Shown: positions 1 to 5,252 of the stretch, one piece after another
Layout: each line of letters begins with the position of its first letter
How positions within the stretch are numbered: position 1 is the first letter of the stretch
Source: JANRKG01 sp033763635
GTDB taxonomy: Bacteria; Cyanobacteriota; Cyanobacteriia; GCF-001939115
Assembly: GCA_033763635.1 (NCBI GenBank)
Contig: JANRKG010000097.1
Location: 1 to 5,578, forward strand
Length of the DNA: 5,578 nucleotides
Direction: 5' to 3'
The notes under the pieces: model-generated
What the model was told of the DNA's origin: nothing
Database searches by the model: none
The model's input: the letters and a program-made list of their open reading frames with translations, nothing else
Made by a program: the position numbers and the translations under genes

Positions 1-29
1 AACAGACTCCTTTTAGATTGATAGAATCA

Positions 30-62
30 GGCGGTGGGAATTTATGTTCTCACCGCCTTTTT
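30..62 (+). terminator. Intrinsic terminator of an upstream rightward gene
   Basis: GGCGGTG at 30-36 pairs perfectly with CACCGCC at 51-57. The stem can extend inward through a G-T wobble and three more pairs, leaving a six-base loop (41-46), and five T residues follow at 58-62. The T-run lies on the + strand side only, so it should end transcription coming from a gene to the left of the window. No coding sequence of that gene is visible in the first 29 bases. Confidence 0.8.
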
Positions 63-85
63 CGTTCGAAGGGAAAAATGGGATG

Positions 86-121
86 AAAAAACCGTGAGTT
101 GCGGCTTCGCTTCACTCACGG
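86..121 (-). terminator. Intrinsic terminator of the PEP-CTERM gene
   Basis: Read on the minus strand, an eight-base perfect stem (CCGTGAGT at 114-121 with ACTCACGG at 92-99) is followed at once by six T residues (complement of A86-91). A three-pair inner stem (101-103 with 108-110) continues the hairpin. It lies about 45 bases beyond the stop codon of the leftward surface-protein gene. It faces the rightward terminator at 30-62, so convergent transcription is closed from both sides. Confidence 0.85.
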
Positions 122-126
122 GTCTG

Positions 127-154
127 ATAGGTACAGATTCGCTTTGTACCCCTA
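127..154 (-). repeat. Second hairpin in the 3' UTR of the PEP-CTERM gene
   Basis: GGTACA at 130-135 pairs with TGTACC at 145-150. ATA at 127-129 could pair with TAT at 153-155 if two C residues bulge. No T-run follows, so this is not a terminator by itself. Its loop contains TTCGCTT (138-144), the same seven bases as in the loop region of the adjacent terminator hairpin (106-112). The pair may be part of a small dispersed repeat or an mRNA 3'-end stabilising structure; the sequence alone does not decide this. Confidence 0.5.
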
Positions 155-165
155 TTTACTTTGGA

Positions 166-1026
166 CTAAGCGATCGTTTCCACAGAGCGCTTGCGACGTG
201 CCCGCACCATTACACCGACTCCCACCAGGGCCAGACCTCCTAAGGCCGAAGGTTCGGGAACATCCTTAATCGCAATCCCATCATTGCCGCATTCCAGGAA
301 AACGCTTGCAATGTAGCTACCCGTATCAAACTGCGATTGACCATTGACATTGAAGAGGGATTTGTCAAAGCTGAACCCAAAAGTTTGAGTTCCTACATCT
401 TGACCAAAATCCAGGCCCAAAGCACCTAAAGCAGTCGTCGTCAGCGTCGTCATTTCACCGACTTTCTCCCCTTGAACGATGGCGTTCAGGATTGTGCCAT
501 TCGTAAAGTAATTGAACGCTTCCTGCTTTGTCTTGATATCCCCCATCGTATTGGCTCGGCCGTAACCGTAATCATAGTACTGCTGCAAACTACTGTAACC
601 ACTGTTGGTCGAGGTGACACTGGTCGCTTGCACATTCCGGAAGACCCCCGTTCCGACAATAGGAGAATCATTGGTCGCCGCAAACCGAATCCCAAACAGG
701 CTCTTGCTGTCACTCGCTGCTTTGAAGCTCTTGCCCGTGAAGTTAAAGAAGAGATCACCCCAGCCGATATTGCCATCCGCCGCAGATGACTCAGCCACTC
801 CCGTAATTGGATTTCCCCCTGTTAGGGCTACGTACACACTATTGCCCTGCTCCTTAATCGCTAGACCCTTAATTTCGTACTTCGCCCCCCCGGACCCATC
901 GTTCGCTGCGTCGATACTGTAATTCCACCCATTCCGCAGTGTGCCTGCCTGTGCCTGCTGCACGAATGATGTAGCTCCGAGTACAATAGAAATACCGAAT
1001 AATACTGACAAAGTACGTAATTTCAT
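166..1026 (-). CDS. PEP-CTERM exosortase-dependent surface protein (XDD3/XDD4-like)
   Basis: A 286-residue secreted protein. Residues 1-27 form a Sec signal peptide: K2 and R4, a hydrophobic core 6-22, then AQA before G28 as the likely cleavage site. The body (28-254) is rich in G, N, S and T, with one cysteine (C246, in ECGNDGIAI). The C-terminus is a standard PEP-CTERM sorting signal: V-P-E-P (256-259), a hydrophobic segment (261-274), then a basic RARRKR cluster (275-280). In this class an exosortase (EpsH/CrtA type) is known to recognise PEP and process the tail, so the product should be exported and placed on the cell surface or in the extracellular matrix. The motifs WNYSIDAANDG, GDLFFNF and ECGNDGIA resemble the cyanobacterial XDD3/XDD4 families from memory; biochemical function is unknown. 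I chose ATG 1026 because GGAG lies seven to ten bases upstream and the signal peptide begins there; an in-frame TTG at 1074 would add 16 residues before it. The SD sits in a short inverted repeat (TGGA/TCCA). The gene is probably monocistronic, with its own terminator at 86-121. Confidence 0.88.
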   Translation of the reverse strand: MKLRTLSVLFGISIVLGATSFVQQAQAGTLRNGWNYSIDAANDGSGGAKYEIKGLAIKEQGNSVYVALTGGNPITGVAESSAADGNIGWGDLFFNFTGKSFKAASDSKSLFGIRFAATNDSPIVGTGVFRNVQATSVTSTNSGYSSLQQYYDYGYGRANTMGDIKTKQEAFNYFTNGTILNAIVQGEKVGEMTTLTTTALGALGLDFGQDVGTQTFGFSFDKSLFNVNGQSQFDTGSYIASVFLECGNDGIAIKDVPEPSALGGLALVGVGVMVRARRKRSVETIA

Positions 1027-1067
1027 GGAGGTCTCCAGAGCCAAAGTGGTAGGATTTATTAGGGATA

Positions 1068-1080
1068 CAACCAATGGTTG
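1068..1080. promoter_or_regulatory. Perfect palindrome, possible operator
   Basis: CAACCA, one central A, then TGGTTG: a perfect six-base inverted repeat in the 5' leader of the PEP-CTERM gene, about 42-54 bases before its ATG. It could bind a dimeric regulator just downstream of the presumed transcription start. A loop of one base is too tight for a full RNA hairpin. No known regulator motif is recognised. Confidence 0.25.
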
Positions 1081-1085
1081 CTCTG

Positions 1086-1123
1086 AATTTAATGTAATAG
1101 ATCACCTGTAAAGGGTTATGAAA
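1086..1123 (-). promoter_or_regulatory. Candidate promoter region of the PEP-CTERM gene
   Basis: On the minus strand this AT-rich stretch offers two imperfect promoter readings. One is TTTCAT (1118-1123), an 18-base spacer and TATTAC (1094-1099). The other is TTTACA (1107-1112, five of six matches to TTGACA) with TAAATT (1086-1091) after a short 15-base spacer. Either places the start roughly 50-60 bases before the ATG. The match is weak and the true start is not determined. Confidence 0.25.
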
Positions 1124-1161
1124 GTAACAGGCAGATTTGATGAATCTTGTTTAAATTCTGG

Positions 1162-1177
1162 TGTGATTTATGACACA
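1162..1177. promoter_or_regulatory. CRP/SyCRP1-type cAMP receptor protein site
   Basis: TGTGA, six bases, ACACA matches nine of the ten defined positions of the TGTGA-N6-TCACA consensus shared by E. coli CRP and the Synechocystis cAMP receptor SyCRP1. It lies about 143 bases upstream of the PEP-CTERM start codon, centred near -82 if transcription begins around 1087. That would suit activation from an upstream site, but the start is only inferred. Allowing one mismatch and equal base use, about 0.01 such sites would be expected in this 329-base gap. The next gene upstream is a nucleotidyl cyclase homologue. Confidence 0.4.
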
Positions 1178-1224
1178 GGCTTTGCGACGACGGCCCAACC
1201 AGACTTGTCAAGCAAAAGCCTCGC

Positions 1225-1247
1225 ACCAATCCCCGATCGGGACTGGT
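1225..1247 (-). other. Stem-loop downstream of the cyclase-like gene
   Basis: On the minus strand ACCAGTCCC pairs with GGGATTGGT (nine pairs including one G-T) around a five-base loop. It lies about 110 bases past the cyclase stop codon. Only a short T4 follows, some eight bases further on, so it is at best a weak terminator. The centre contains CGATCG, the HIP1 core, whose self-complementarity explains part of the stem. Confidence 0.25.
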
Positions 1248-1355
1248 ACACCTATGTTGTTGGATTTCCGCTTCACCCTCCTCTGGGTTACTTGAGCTTT
1301 TGAAATACCGTGTTGACGAACTCGGTGAATAAGCTCTTCGATTCTGAGGCAAAAA

Positions 1356-1982
1356 TCACTGAAGGACGGGCAAGCATTGCCATCGATAGGCGCGGATCTG
1401 GAGATGGGAGATCAAAAAGTCAACGGGAACCCAAACCTCATTGCTTCCTTCCCAAGCCTGGTAAGCCGACTCTGTGATCAAAATTTCTCCATGTTCTGCC
1501 AAATCTTCCCCCAATTTAGAAGCCAGATTCATTTCATTGCCATAGATGTCATTCCCGTACTGATCGCCCGCCACCACCATCAGCAATTCTCCATAGCCGA
1601 TGCCAACGCTTGCTTCCAAATTCATCGCCAGTAACTTTTCTAAAATCGCGACAGAAGTTTCCACCGCACAGGAGACATCTGGAAAAATGGCAAAGATATT
1701 GTCGGCTTCTAGTTTGATAATTTCTCCGCCCGATTCCTCAACCACACAAGCCGCTAAACAGTTCATCTGGTGGATCAAACTTAAGGTGGGGATAATTCCC
1801 TGGGTTGCAGTGCGTCGGGAAAACCCTGCCATGTCCAGAACCACCACGGCATGAATTTGAGCAAAGCGGCGGCGAATTTCCGCATCAATCTGCTCGCTCT
1901 GCTCCGGCCATTGGATGCGCCGCTCTAACAGACGATTTAATTCACTGCGAGTATTCAATTGAAGCGATCGGTCAGTCGTCAT
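1356..1982 (-). CDS. Class III adenylate/guanylate cyclase-homology-domain protein
   Basis: A 208-residue cytosolic protein with no signal peptide or membrane segment, built almost entirely of one cyclase homology domain. Numbering below counts from an alternative TTG start at 2000 (subtract 6 for ATG 1982). After an N-terminal segment rich in charged residues (1-50) comes VVVLDMAGFS with the first metal aspartate D56. Then GGEIIKLEADNIFAIF (91-106) has the adenine-selecting lysine K96 and the second metal aspartate D100, although the usual Gly before it is Ala99. DQYGNDIYG (146-154) carries D151, the usual partner of that lysine in adenylate cyclases. EMNLASK (156-162) has the transition-state asparagine N158, but the arginine four residues later is K162. 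If active, the K/D pair predicts ATP to cAMP; loss of the Arg leaves activity open. No sensor or output domain is fused, and class III domains must dimerise. I prefer ATG 1982, since the TTG lacks a clear SD and an in-frame stop lies just upstream of it. Confidence 0.8.
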   Translation of the reverse strand: MTTDRSLQLNTRSELNRLLERRIQWPEQSEQIDAEIRRRFAQIHAVVVLDMAGFSRRTATQGIIPTLSLIHQMNCLAACVVEESGGEIIKLEADNIFAIFPDVSCAVETSVAILEKLLAMNLEASVGIGYGELLMVVAGDQYGNDIYGNEMNLASKLGEDLAEHGEILITESAYQAWEGSNEVWVPVDFLISHLQIRAYRWQCLPVLQ

Positions 1983-2118
1983 AAGGGTTTGCCCATCCAA
2001 CCCACTTCAAGAGCACCATAAAGGAGCAACCAGCACCCTGACCACTGTTGCATTCATCTGTTGCATTAAAGGAAGGATACCCAAATCCTCACCAATGAGG
2101 CCATTGGATTCTGATCAT

Positions 2119-2148
2119 CCCATAAGAGTTTAATTGGGCACAAGTCAA
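2119..2148 (-). promoter_or_regulatory. Candidate promoter of the cyclase-like gene
   Basis: On the minus strand TTGACT (2143-2148, five of six matches to the -35 consensus) is followed after 18 bases by TATGGG (2119-2124, three of six matches to the -10). It would give a leader of about 130 bases before ATG 1982. The thioredoxin gene lies just upstream on the same strand with no strong terminator between, so read-through is an alternative source of transcript. Confidence 0.3.
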
Positions 2149-2174
2149 CCAGGAGGTTGAATCTGTAGAGTGTT

Positions 2175-2495
2175 CTATCCTAAATGGGGTTGCAGGTGTT
2201 GAATGAGTTGTTCCACTTGCACCACCCCTTCAATGCGATCGACAGGCTTTCCTTGCTTAAATAAAACCAGAGTCGGCAACGCATACACCTGATATTGAGT
2301 CGCCAGGTCCGGGTAATTGTCCGTATTGATTTTCACAACCTGGACCCGCTCTTTCATCTGGGCATTAAATTTTTCCAGTACCTTTGCCATGATCTGGCAG
2401 GGACCACACCAGGGGGCATAGAAATCCACTAACAGGGGAAGTTCAGAACCTGCAAGCATTTCTTGAAAACTATTGAATTCCTTTTTAACTGTCAT
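2175..2495 (-). CDS. Thioredoxin, y-type-like
   Basis: A 106-residue single-domain thioredoxin, the normal family length (about 105-110). It reduces target disulfides in the cytosol and is itself reduced by a thioredoxin reductase. The active site is WCGPC (residues 29-33, redox cysteines C30 and C33). The buried acid D24 lies in VDFYAPW, the cis-proline P74 in ALPT, and the conserved glycine G82 in FKQGKPV. The pattern FQEMLAGS, VDFY, KINTDNYPDLATQYQVYALPTLVLF matches, as I recall it, the y-type subgroup (TrxQ of Synechocystis, TrxY of plastids) better than m-type TrxA, so the symbol trxA is not used. I chose ATG 2495 because the thioredoxin fold starts there; an in-frame TTG at 2537 would add 14 unrelated residues. 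No Shine-Dalgarno sequence is visible before either start. It is divergent from fabG and is followed by the cyclase-like gene after about 190 bases. Confidence 0.93.
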   Translation of the reverse strand: MTVKKEFNSFQEMLAGSELPLLVDFYAPWCGPCQIMAKVLEKFNAQMKERVQVVKINTDNYPDLATQYQVYALPTLVLFKQGKPVDRIEGVVQVEQLIQHLQPHLG

Positions 2496-2633
2496 AGGAA
2501 TTTTGGAGTGAAGGGAGTGATTCCATGCTATGCCCAAAAATTCAGACCTTCCTCATTCTTCCAGGGAGAATTTAGATTTTCGGGGATCGGCCTGTAGTAG
2601 GATAGTCTGCTGTACTGTCAGAAAGTTTGATTC
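2496..2633. promoter_or_regulatory. Divergent promoter region between thioredoxin and fabG
   Basis: This 138-base gap must hold start signals for both genes. For fabG, TAGGAT (2598-2603) is a four-of-six -10 match, 31 bases before its ATG, without a convincing -35. A weak SD-like AGAAAG lies at 2620-2625. On the thioredoxin side GGAGTGA occurs twice as a direct repeat (2505-2511 and 2514-2520), nine bases apart, in the leader. No -10/-35 pair is convincing for that gene. Confidence 0.4.
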
Positions 2634-3398
2634 ATGGAAGTGTTGCCAGAAGCGCTGCAACGGTTAAAGGGACAGGTGGCGATCGTCACGGGAGCCTCGC
2701 GGGGAATTGGTCGAGCCATCGCCCTGGCCCTGGCAGCAGAGGGAGCGAAGGTCGCAGTGAATTATGCCAGTTCCAGCGAAGCAGCGGAGAAACTGGTGGC
2801 GGAAATTAATGCAATGGGCAGTGAGGCGATCGCTCTGAAAGCCGACGTGTCAAAGGTGGATCAGGTCGAGACCCTGGTGAGCAGCGTCACCGAGAAATGG
2901 GGCCACGTCGATGTGCTGGTGAACAATGCGGGCATCACCCGTGACACCTTGTTACTGCGAATGAAGCCCGAAGACTGGCAAGCGGTAATTGATCTCAACC
3001 TGACGGGGGTATTTCTCTGCACCCGTGCCGTTAGTAAACTCATGCTGAAGCAACGATCGGGCCGCATCGTCAACATTACCTCTGTCGCCGGACAGATGGG
3101 CAATCCCGGACAGGCCAACTACAGTGCCGCCAAAGCCGGAGTGATTGGCTTCACCAAGACCGTCGCGAAAGAACTGGCCAGTCGAGGTATTACTGTCAAT
3201 GCAGTTGCCCCCGGTTTCATTGACACCGATATGACCAGTGGCATCAAGGGAGACGATATCCTGCCTTACATTCCCCTGGGACGGTTTGGAAAGCCAGAGG
3301 AGATCGCAGGAATGGTGCGGTTCCTGGTGGCTGATCCTGCTGCTGCTTATGTAACAGGGCAGGTGATGAATGTGGATGGTGGCATGGTGATGGCTTAA
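2634..3398 (+). CDS. fabG: 3-oxoacyl-[acyl-carrier-protein] reductase FabG
   Basis: A 254-residue short-chain dehydrogenase/reductase, slightly longer than the usual 244-250 because of a 12-residue N-terminal lead (MEVLPEALQRLK) that I recall in cyanobacterial FabG. It reduces 3-oxoacyl-ACP to (3R)-hydroxyacyl-ACP with NADPH in the elongation cycle of type II fatty acid synthesis, in the cytosol as a tetramer. Visible motifs: cofactor loop TGASRGIG (19-26), ADV (70-72), NNAG (97-100), and the catalytic tetrad N122, S150, Y163 and K167 in YSAAK. VAPGFIDTDMT (191-201) follows the PG motif that contacts the nicotinamide, and the C-terminal VTGQVMNVDGGMVM is typical of the family. Its length, intact tetrad and FabG-specific TRDTLLLRMK segment separate it from other SDR enzymes such as PhaB. 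groEL follows 103 bases later with its own promoter, so the genes are neighbours but probably not strictly co-regulated. Confidence 0.96.
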   Translation: MEVLPEALQRLKGQVAIVTGASRGIGRAIALALAAEGAKVAVNYASSSEAAEKLVAEINAMGSEAIALKADVSKVDQVETLVSSVTEKWGHVDVLVNNAGITRDTLLLRMKPEDWQAVIDLNLTGVFLCTRAVSKLMLKQRSGRIVNITSVAGQMGNPGQANYSAAKAGVIGFTKTVAKELASRGITVNAVAPGFIDTDMTSGIKGDDILPYIPLGRFGKPEEIAGMVRFLVADPAAAYVTGQVMNVDGGMVMA

Positions 3399-3436
3399 AC
3401 AATCCTGCAAACCATCCGATTTTGCAAACACCCCTT

Positions 3437-3442
3437 TAGAAT
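3437..3442 (+). promoter_or_regulatory. -10 element of the groEL promoter
   Basis: TAGAAT matches TATAAT at five of six positions and would start transcription near 3449-3450, inside the left arm of the CIRCE operator. That is the arrangement expected for HrcA repression. No good -35 lies 16-18 bases upstream. Confidence 0.5.
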
Positions 3443-3447
3443 GAAAA

Positions 3448-3474
3448 TTAGCACTTACACTCAAAGAGTGCTAA
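3448..3474. promoter_or_regulatory. CIRCE operator (HrcA binding site)
   Basis: The left arm TTAGCACTT (3448-3456), a nine-base spacer, and the right arm GAGTGCTAA (3466-3474) match the CIRCE consensus TTAGCACTC-N9-GAGTGCTAA at 17 of 18 positions. The single difference is the last base of the left arm. HrcA, the heat-labile repressor, is known to bind this element and repress chaperonin genes until stress. It lies 27 bases before the groEL start codon and overlaps the presumed transcription start. The transcript could also fold it into a hairpin. Confidence 0.95.
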
Positions 3475-3501
3475 TTCAAATCACAAGTTGGAACGGTAGC
3501 A

Positions 3502-5178
3502 ATGGCAAAAATCGTAGTCTTCGATGAAGAATCCCGACGGGCGATCGAACGGGGTGTAAATGCACTGGCAGATGCAGTCCGCATTACCCTGGGGCCACGA
3601 GGTCGCAATGTGGTTCTGGATAAGAAGTACGGTGCCCCACAGATTGTGAATGATGGGATTACCATCGCCAAAGAAATTGACCTGGAAGACCCTCTGGAGA
3701 ATACAGGTGCCCAACTCATTCGGGAAGTTGCGGCGAAAACCAAAGATCTGGCAGGGGATGGCACGACCACTGCAACAGTGCTGGCTCAAGCCATGATCCG
3801 CGAAGGTTTGAAGAATGTATCGGCAGGGTCCAATCCTGTGAGCCTGCGACGGGGCATGGAAAAGACCATTGCTCGGTTGTCGCAAGAAATTGAAAAGATC
3901 GCCAAACCCGTAGAAGGTAAGGAAATTGCCCAGGTTGCCACCGTCTCCGCAGGGAGCGATGAAGAAATCGGGGCGATGATTGCCGCAGCAATGGATAAGG
4001 TCGGTCGGGATGGGGTAATCACAGTCGAAGAATCCAAATCCCTCTCAACTGAGTTGGAAGTTGTGGAAGGAATGCAGATCGATCGCGGCTACATCTCTCC
4101 CTATTTCGTAACCGACAACGAACGAATGGTTGCCGAGTACGAAAATGCCCGCATTCTTCTAGCCGACAAGAAAATTGGGTCGATTCAAGATCTAGTTCCC
4201 GTCCTGGAAAAGGTGGCACGGGCGGGACAACCCCTGCTGATCATTTCAGAAGATATCGAAGGGGAAGCCCTGGCAACTTTGGTTGTCAACCGCATCCGGG
4301 GTGTCTTAAGCGTAGTGGCGATCAAGGCCCCTGGCTTTGGGGAACGACGCAAGGCCATGTTACAGGACATCGCGGTACTGACTGGAGGCCAGGTCATCTC
4401 TGAAGATGTGGGCTTGAGTTTAGACGCAGTTTCCCTGGAGATGCTGGGAGTTGCCCGGAAGATCAGTATCACCAAGGACGCAACCACGATCGTTTCAGAG
4501 ACTAGCGATCGGAACACGACGGACATCCAGGCTCGTGTCGCCCAAATTCGGCGAGAACTGGAGGCCACCGATTCGGATTACGATCGGGAGAAGCTTCAGG
4601 AACGGTTGGCAAAATTGGCGGGTGGGGTCGCGGTCATCAAAGTGGGAGCCGCTACCGAAACAGAACTGAAGGATCGCAAACTCCGGATTGAAGATGCCCT
4701 GAACGCAACCAAAGCAGCGGTGGAAGAAGGCATCGTTCCCGGTGGTGGAACGACCCTGTTACGGTTAGCTTCTACCGTCGCTGAATTCAAGAGCAGCCTT
4801 CCCAAAGCTGAACAACTGGGGGCGGACATTGTGCTGAGATCGCTAGAAGCACCGCTGAAGCAGATTGCTGACAATGCTGGTGTGCAAGGGGCCGTCGTGG
4901 TTGAGCGGGTCCGAGGCATGGAAACCAACATGGGCTACAACGCCCTAACGAATACCTATGAGGATCTGGTCGCTGCCGGAATTCTCGATCCCGCCAAAGT
5001 GGTGCGATCGGCATTGCAGGATGCGGGTTCAATCGCCGCGATGGTAATCACGACCGAGGTACTGGTGGTTGAAAAACCAGAGAAGAAACCTGCTGGTGGT
5101 GCCCCCGACATGGGCGGCATGGGCGGCATGGGCGGTATGGGAATGGGTGGCATGGGCATGGGCGGCATGGGGATGTAA
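3502..5178 (+). CDS. groL: 60 kDa chaperonin GroEL, stand-alone (groEL2-type)
   Basis: A 558-residue group I chaperonin, slightly longer than E. coli GroEL (548), that folds proteins in an ATP-driven ring complex in the cytosol. All ATP-site landmarks are present: LGPRGRN (30-36), DG at 51-52, GDGTTT (85-90, D86 equivalent to E. coli D87), the hydrolytic D398 in IEDAL, GGG (414-416) and D496 in GILDP. The Cpn60 signature AAVEEGIVPGGG spans 405-416. The apical segments RGYISPYFV and EGEALATLVVN, which hold substrate- and GroES-binding residues, look intact. The tail (537-558) is a Gly-Met repeat. No groES lies upstream; fabG does. With the CIRCE operator this fits the second, monocistronic chaperonin (groEL2) of cyanobacteria, as in Synechococcus elongatus where I recall the same fabG neighbour. 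The ring-interface residues R452 and E461 of E. coli align with K453 and Q462. The SD is weak (GGAA about ten bases before ATG). A groESL operon is presumably elsewhere in the genome. Confidence 0.97.
   Translation: MAKIVVFDEESRRAIERGVNALADAVRITLGPRGRNVVLDKKYGAPQIVNDGITIAKEIDLEDPLENTGAQLIREVAAKTKDLAGDGTTTATVLAQAMIREGLKNVSAGSNPVSLRRGMEKTIARLSQEIEKIAKPVEGKEIAQVATVSAGSDEEIGAMIAAAMDKVGRDGVITVEESKSLSTELEVVEGMQIDRGYISPYFVTDNERMVAEYENARILLADKKIGSIQDLVPVLEKVARAGQPLLIISEDIEGEALATLVVNRIRGVLSVVAIKAPGFGERRKAMLQDIAVLTGGQVISEDVGLSLDAVSLEMLGVARKISITKDATTIVSETSDRNTTDIQARVAQIRRELEATDSDYDREKLQERLAKLAGGVAVIKVGAATETELKDRKLRIEDALNATKAAVEEGIVPGGGTTLLRLASTVAEFKSSLPKAEQLGADIVLRSLEAPLKQIADNAGVQGAVVVERVRGMETNMGYNALTNTYEDLVAAGILDPAKVVRSALQDAGSIAAMVITTEVLVVEKPEKKPAGGAPDMGGMGGMGGMGMGGMGMGGMGM
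5110..5175 (+). repeat. Gly-Met tandem repeat encoding the GroEL C-terminal tail
   Basis: Twenty-two codons made only of ATG and GGN, as irregular GGM and GM units (residues 537-558). At the DNA level the units are repeats of ATGGGCGGC and ATGGGC with a few synonymous changes. In GroEL the flexible GGM tail is known to project into the ring cavity and aid folding. Such repeats are prone to length change by slippage. The family usually carries about four GGM units, so this tail is somewhat long. Confidence 0.85.
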
Positions 5179-5188
5179 TCCCATTGCC
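5164..5188 (+). other. Hairpin overlapping the groEL stop codon
   Basis: GGC-ATGGG (5164-5171) can pair with CCCAT-GCC (5180-5188) with one bulged T, leaving an eight-base loop that contains the TAA stop. No T-run follows. The left arm is part of the Gly-Met repeat, which offers several equivalent pairing registers, so chance pairing is plausible. Confidence 0.3.
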
Positions 5189-5212
5189 TGCGTTTCCATA
5201 AAGCAATCCCTA

Positions 5213-5238
5213 AGAGGCGCGGTTCAAACTGCGCCTCT
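5213..5238. terminator. Strong hairpin between groEL and corA, no T-run
   Basis: AGAGGCGC (5213-5220) pairs perfectly with GCGCCTCT (5231-5238). The inner bases GGT and ACT can add three pairs, including a G-T wobble, around a four-base TCAA loop. Neither strand has a T-tract after it; GCCATT and seven G residues follow on the + strand. It may slow polymerase, mark the 3' end of the groEL mRNA or protect it, but it is not a canonical intrinsic terminator. Confidence 0.5.
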
Positions 5239-5252
5239 GCCATTGGGGGGGC

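Larger units (their letters stand above)
1027..1355. other. 329-base intergenic region upstream of the surface-protein gene
   Basis: No gene I can support lies here. It holds the 5' UTR and likely promoter of the leftward PEP-CTERM gene, a perfect 13-base palindrome at 1068-1080, an AT-rich promoter-like stretch at 1086-1123, a CRP-type site at 1162-1177 and a stem-loop at 1225-1247. The cyclase gene to the right reads the same way, so its transcript may run into this region. No strong terminator follows its stop codon. Confidence 0.7.

Noticed and set aside
34..243. 69-codon + strand frame at the left end
   Set aside because: It runs through both terminators and into the 3' end of the PEP-CTERM gene on the other strand, and has no family resemblance.
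1201..1216. Perfect minus-strand TTGACA (-35-like) at about 1205-1210
   Set aside because: No acceptable -10 lies 15-19 bases downstream of it; the sequence there is GC-rich.
1118..1303. 61-codon + strand frame in the intergenic region with AAAGGG close to its ATG
   Set aside because: No recognisable domain, and it runs across the CRP-like site and the presumed promoter of the leftward gene. The SD-like bases are too close to the start. Chance frames of this length are common.
1361..1384. GGCAA/TTGCC mini-hairpin near the cyclase stop followed by T5
   Set aside because: The stem is five pairs inside the coding end, and about 13 bases separate it from the T-run, too far for an intrinsic terminator.
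2092..2107. CCAATG-AGGC-CATTGG hairpin between thioredoxin and the cyclase-like gene
   Set aside because: A six-pair stem with no T-run on either strand, competing with an overlapping CCTCA/TGAGG pairing. Too weak to call a terminator.
2952..3464. 170-codon minus-strand frame opposite fabG
   Set aside because: It is antisense to a clearly coding gene with intact catalytic residues, its composition is unlike a folded protein, and it covers the groEL promoter region.
3399..3501. A groES gene upstream of groEL
   Set aside because: The gap is only 103 bases, taken up by the -10 and CIRCE, and fabG lies directly before it.
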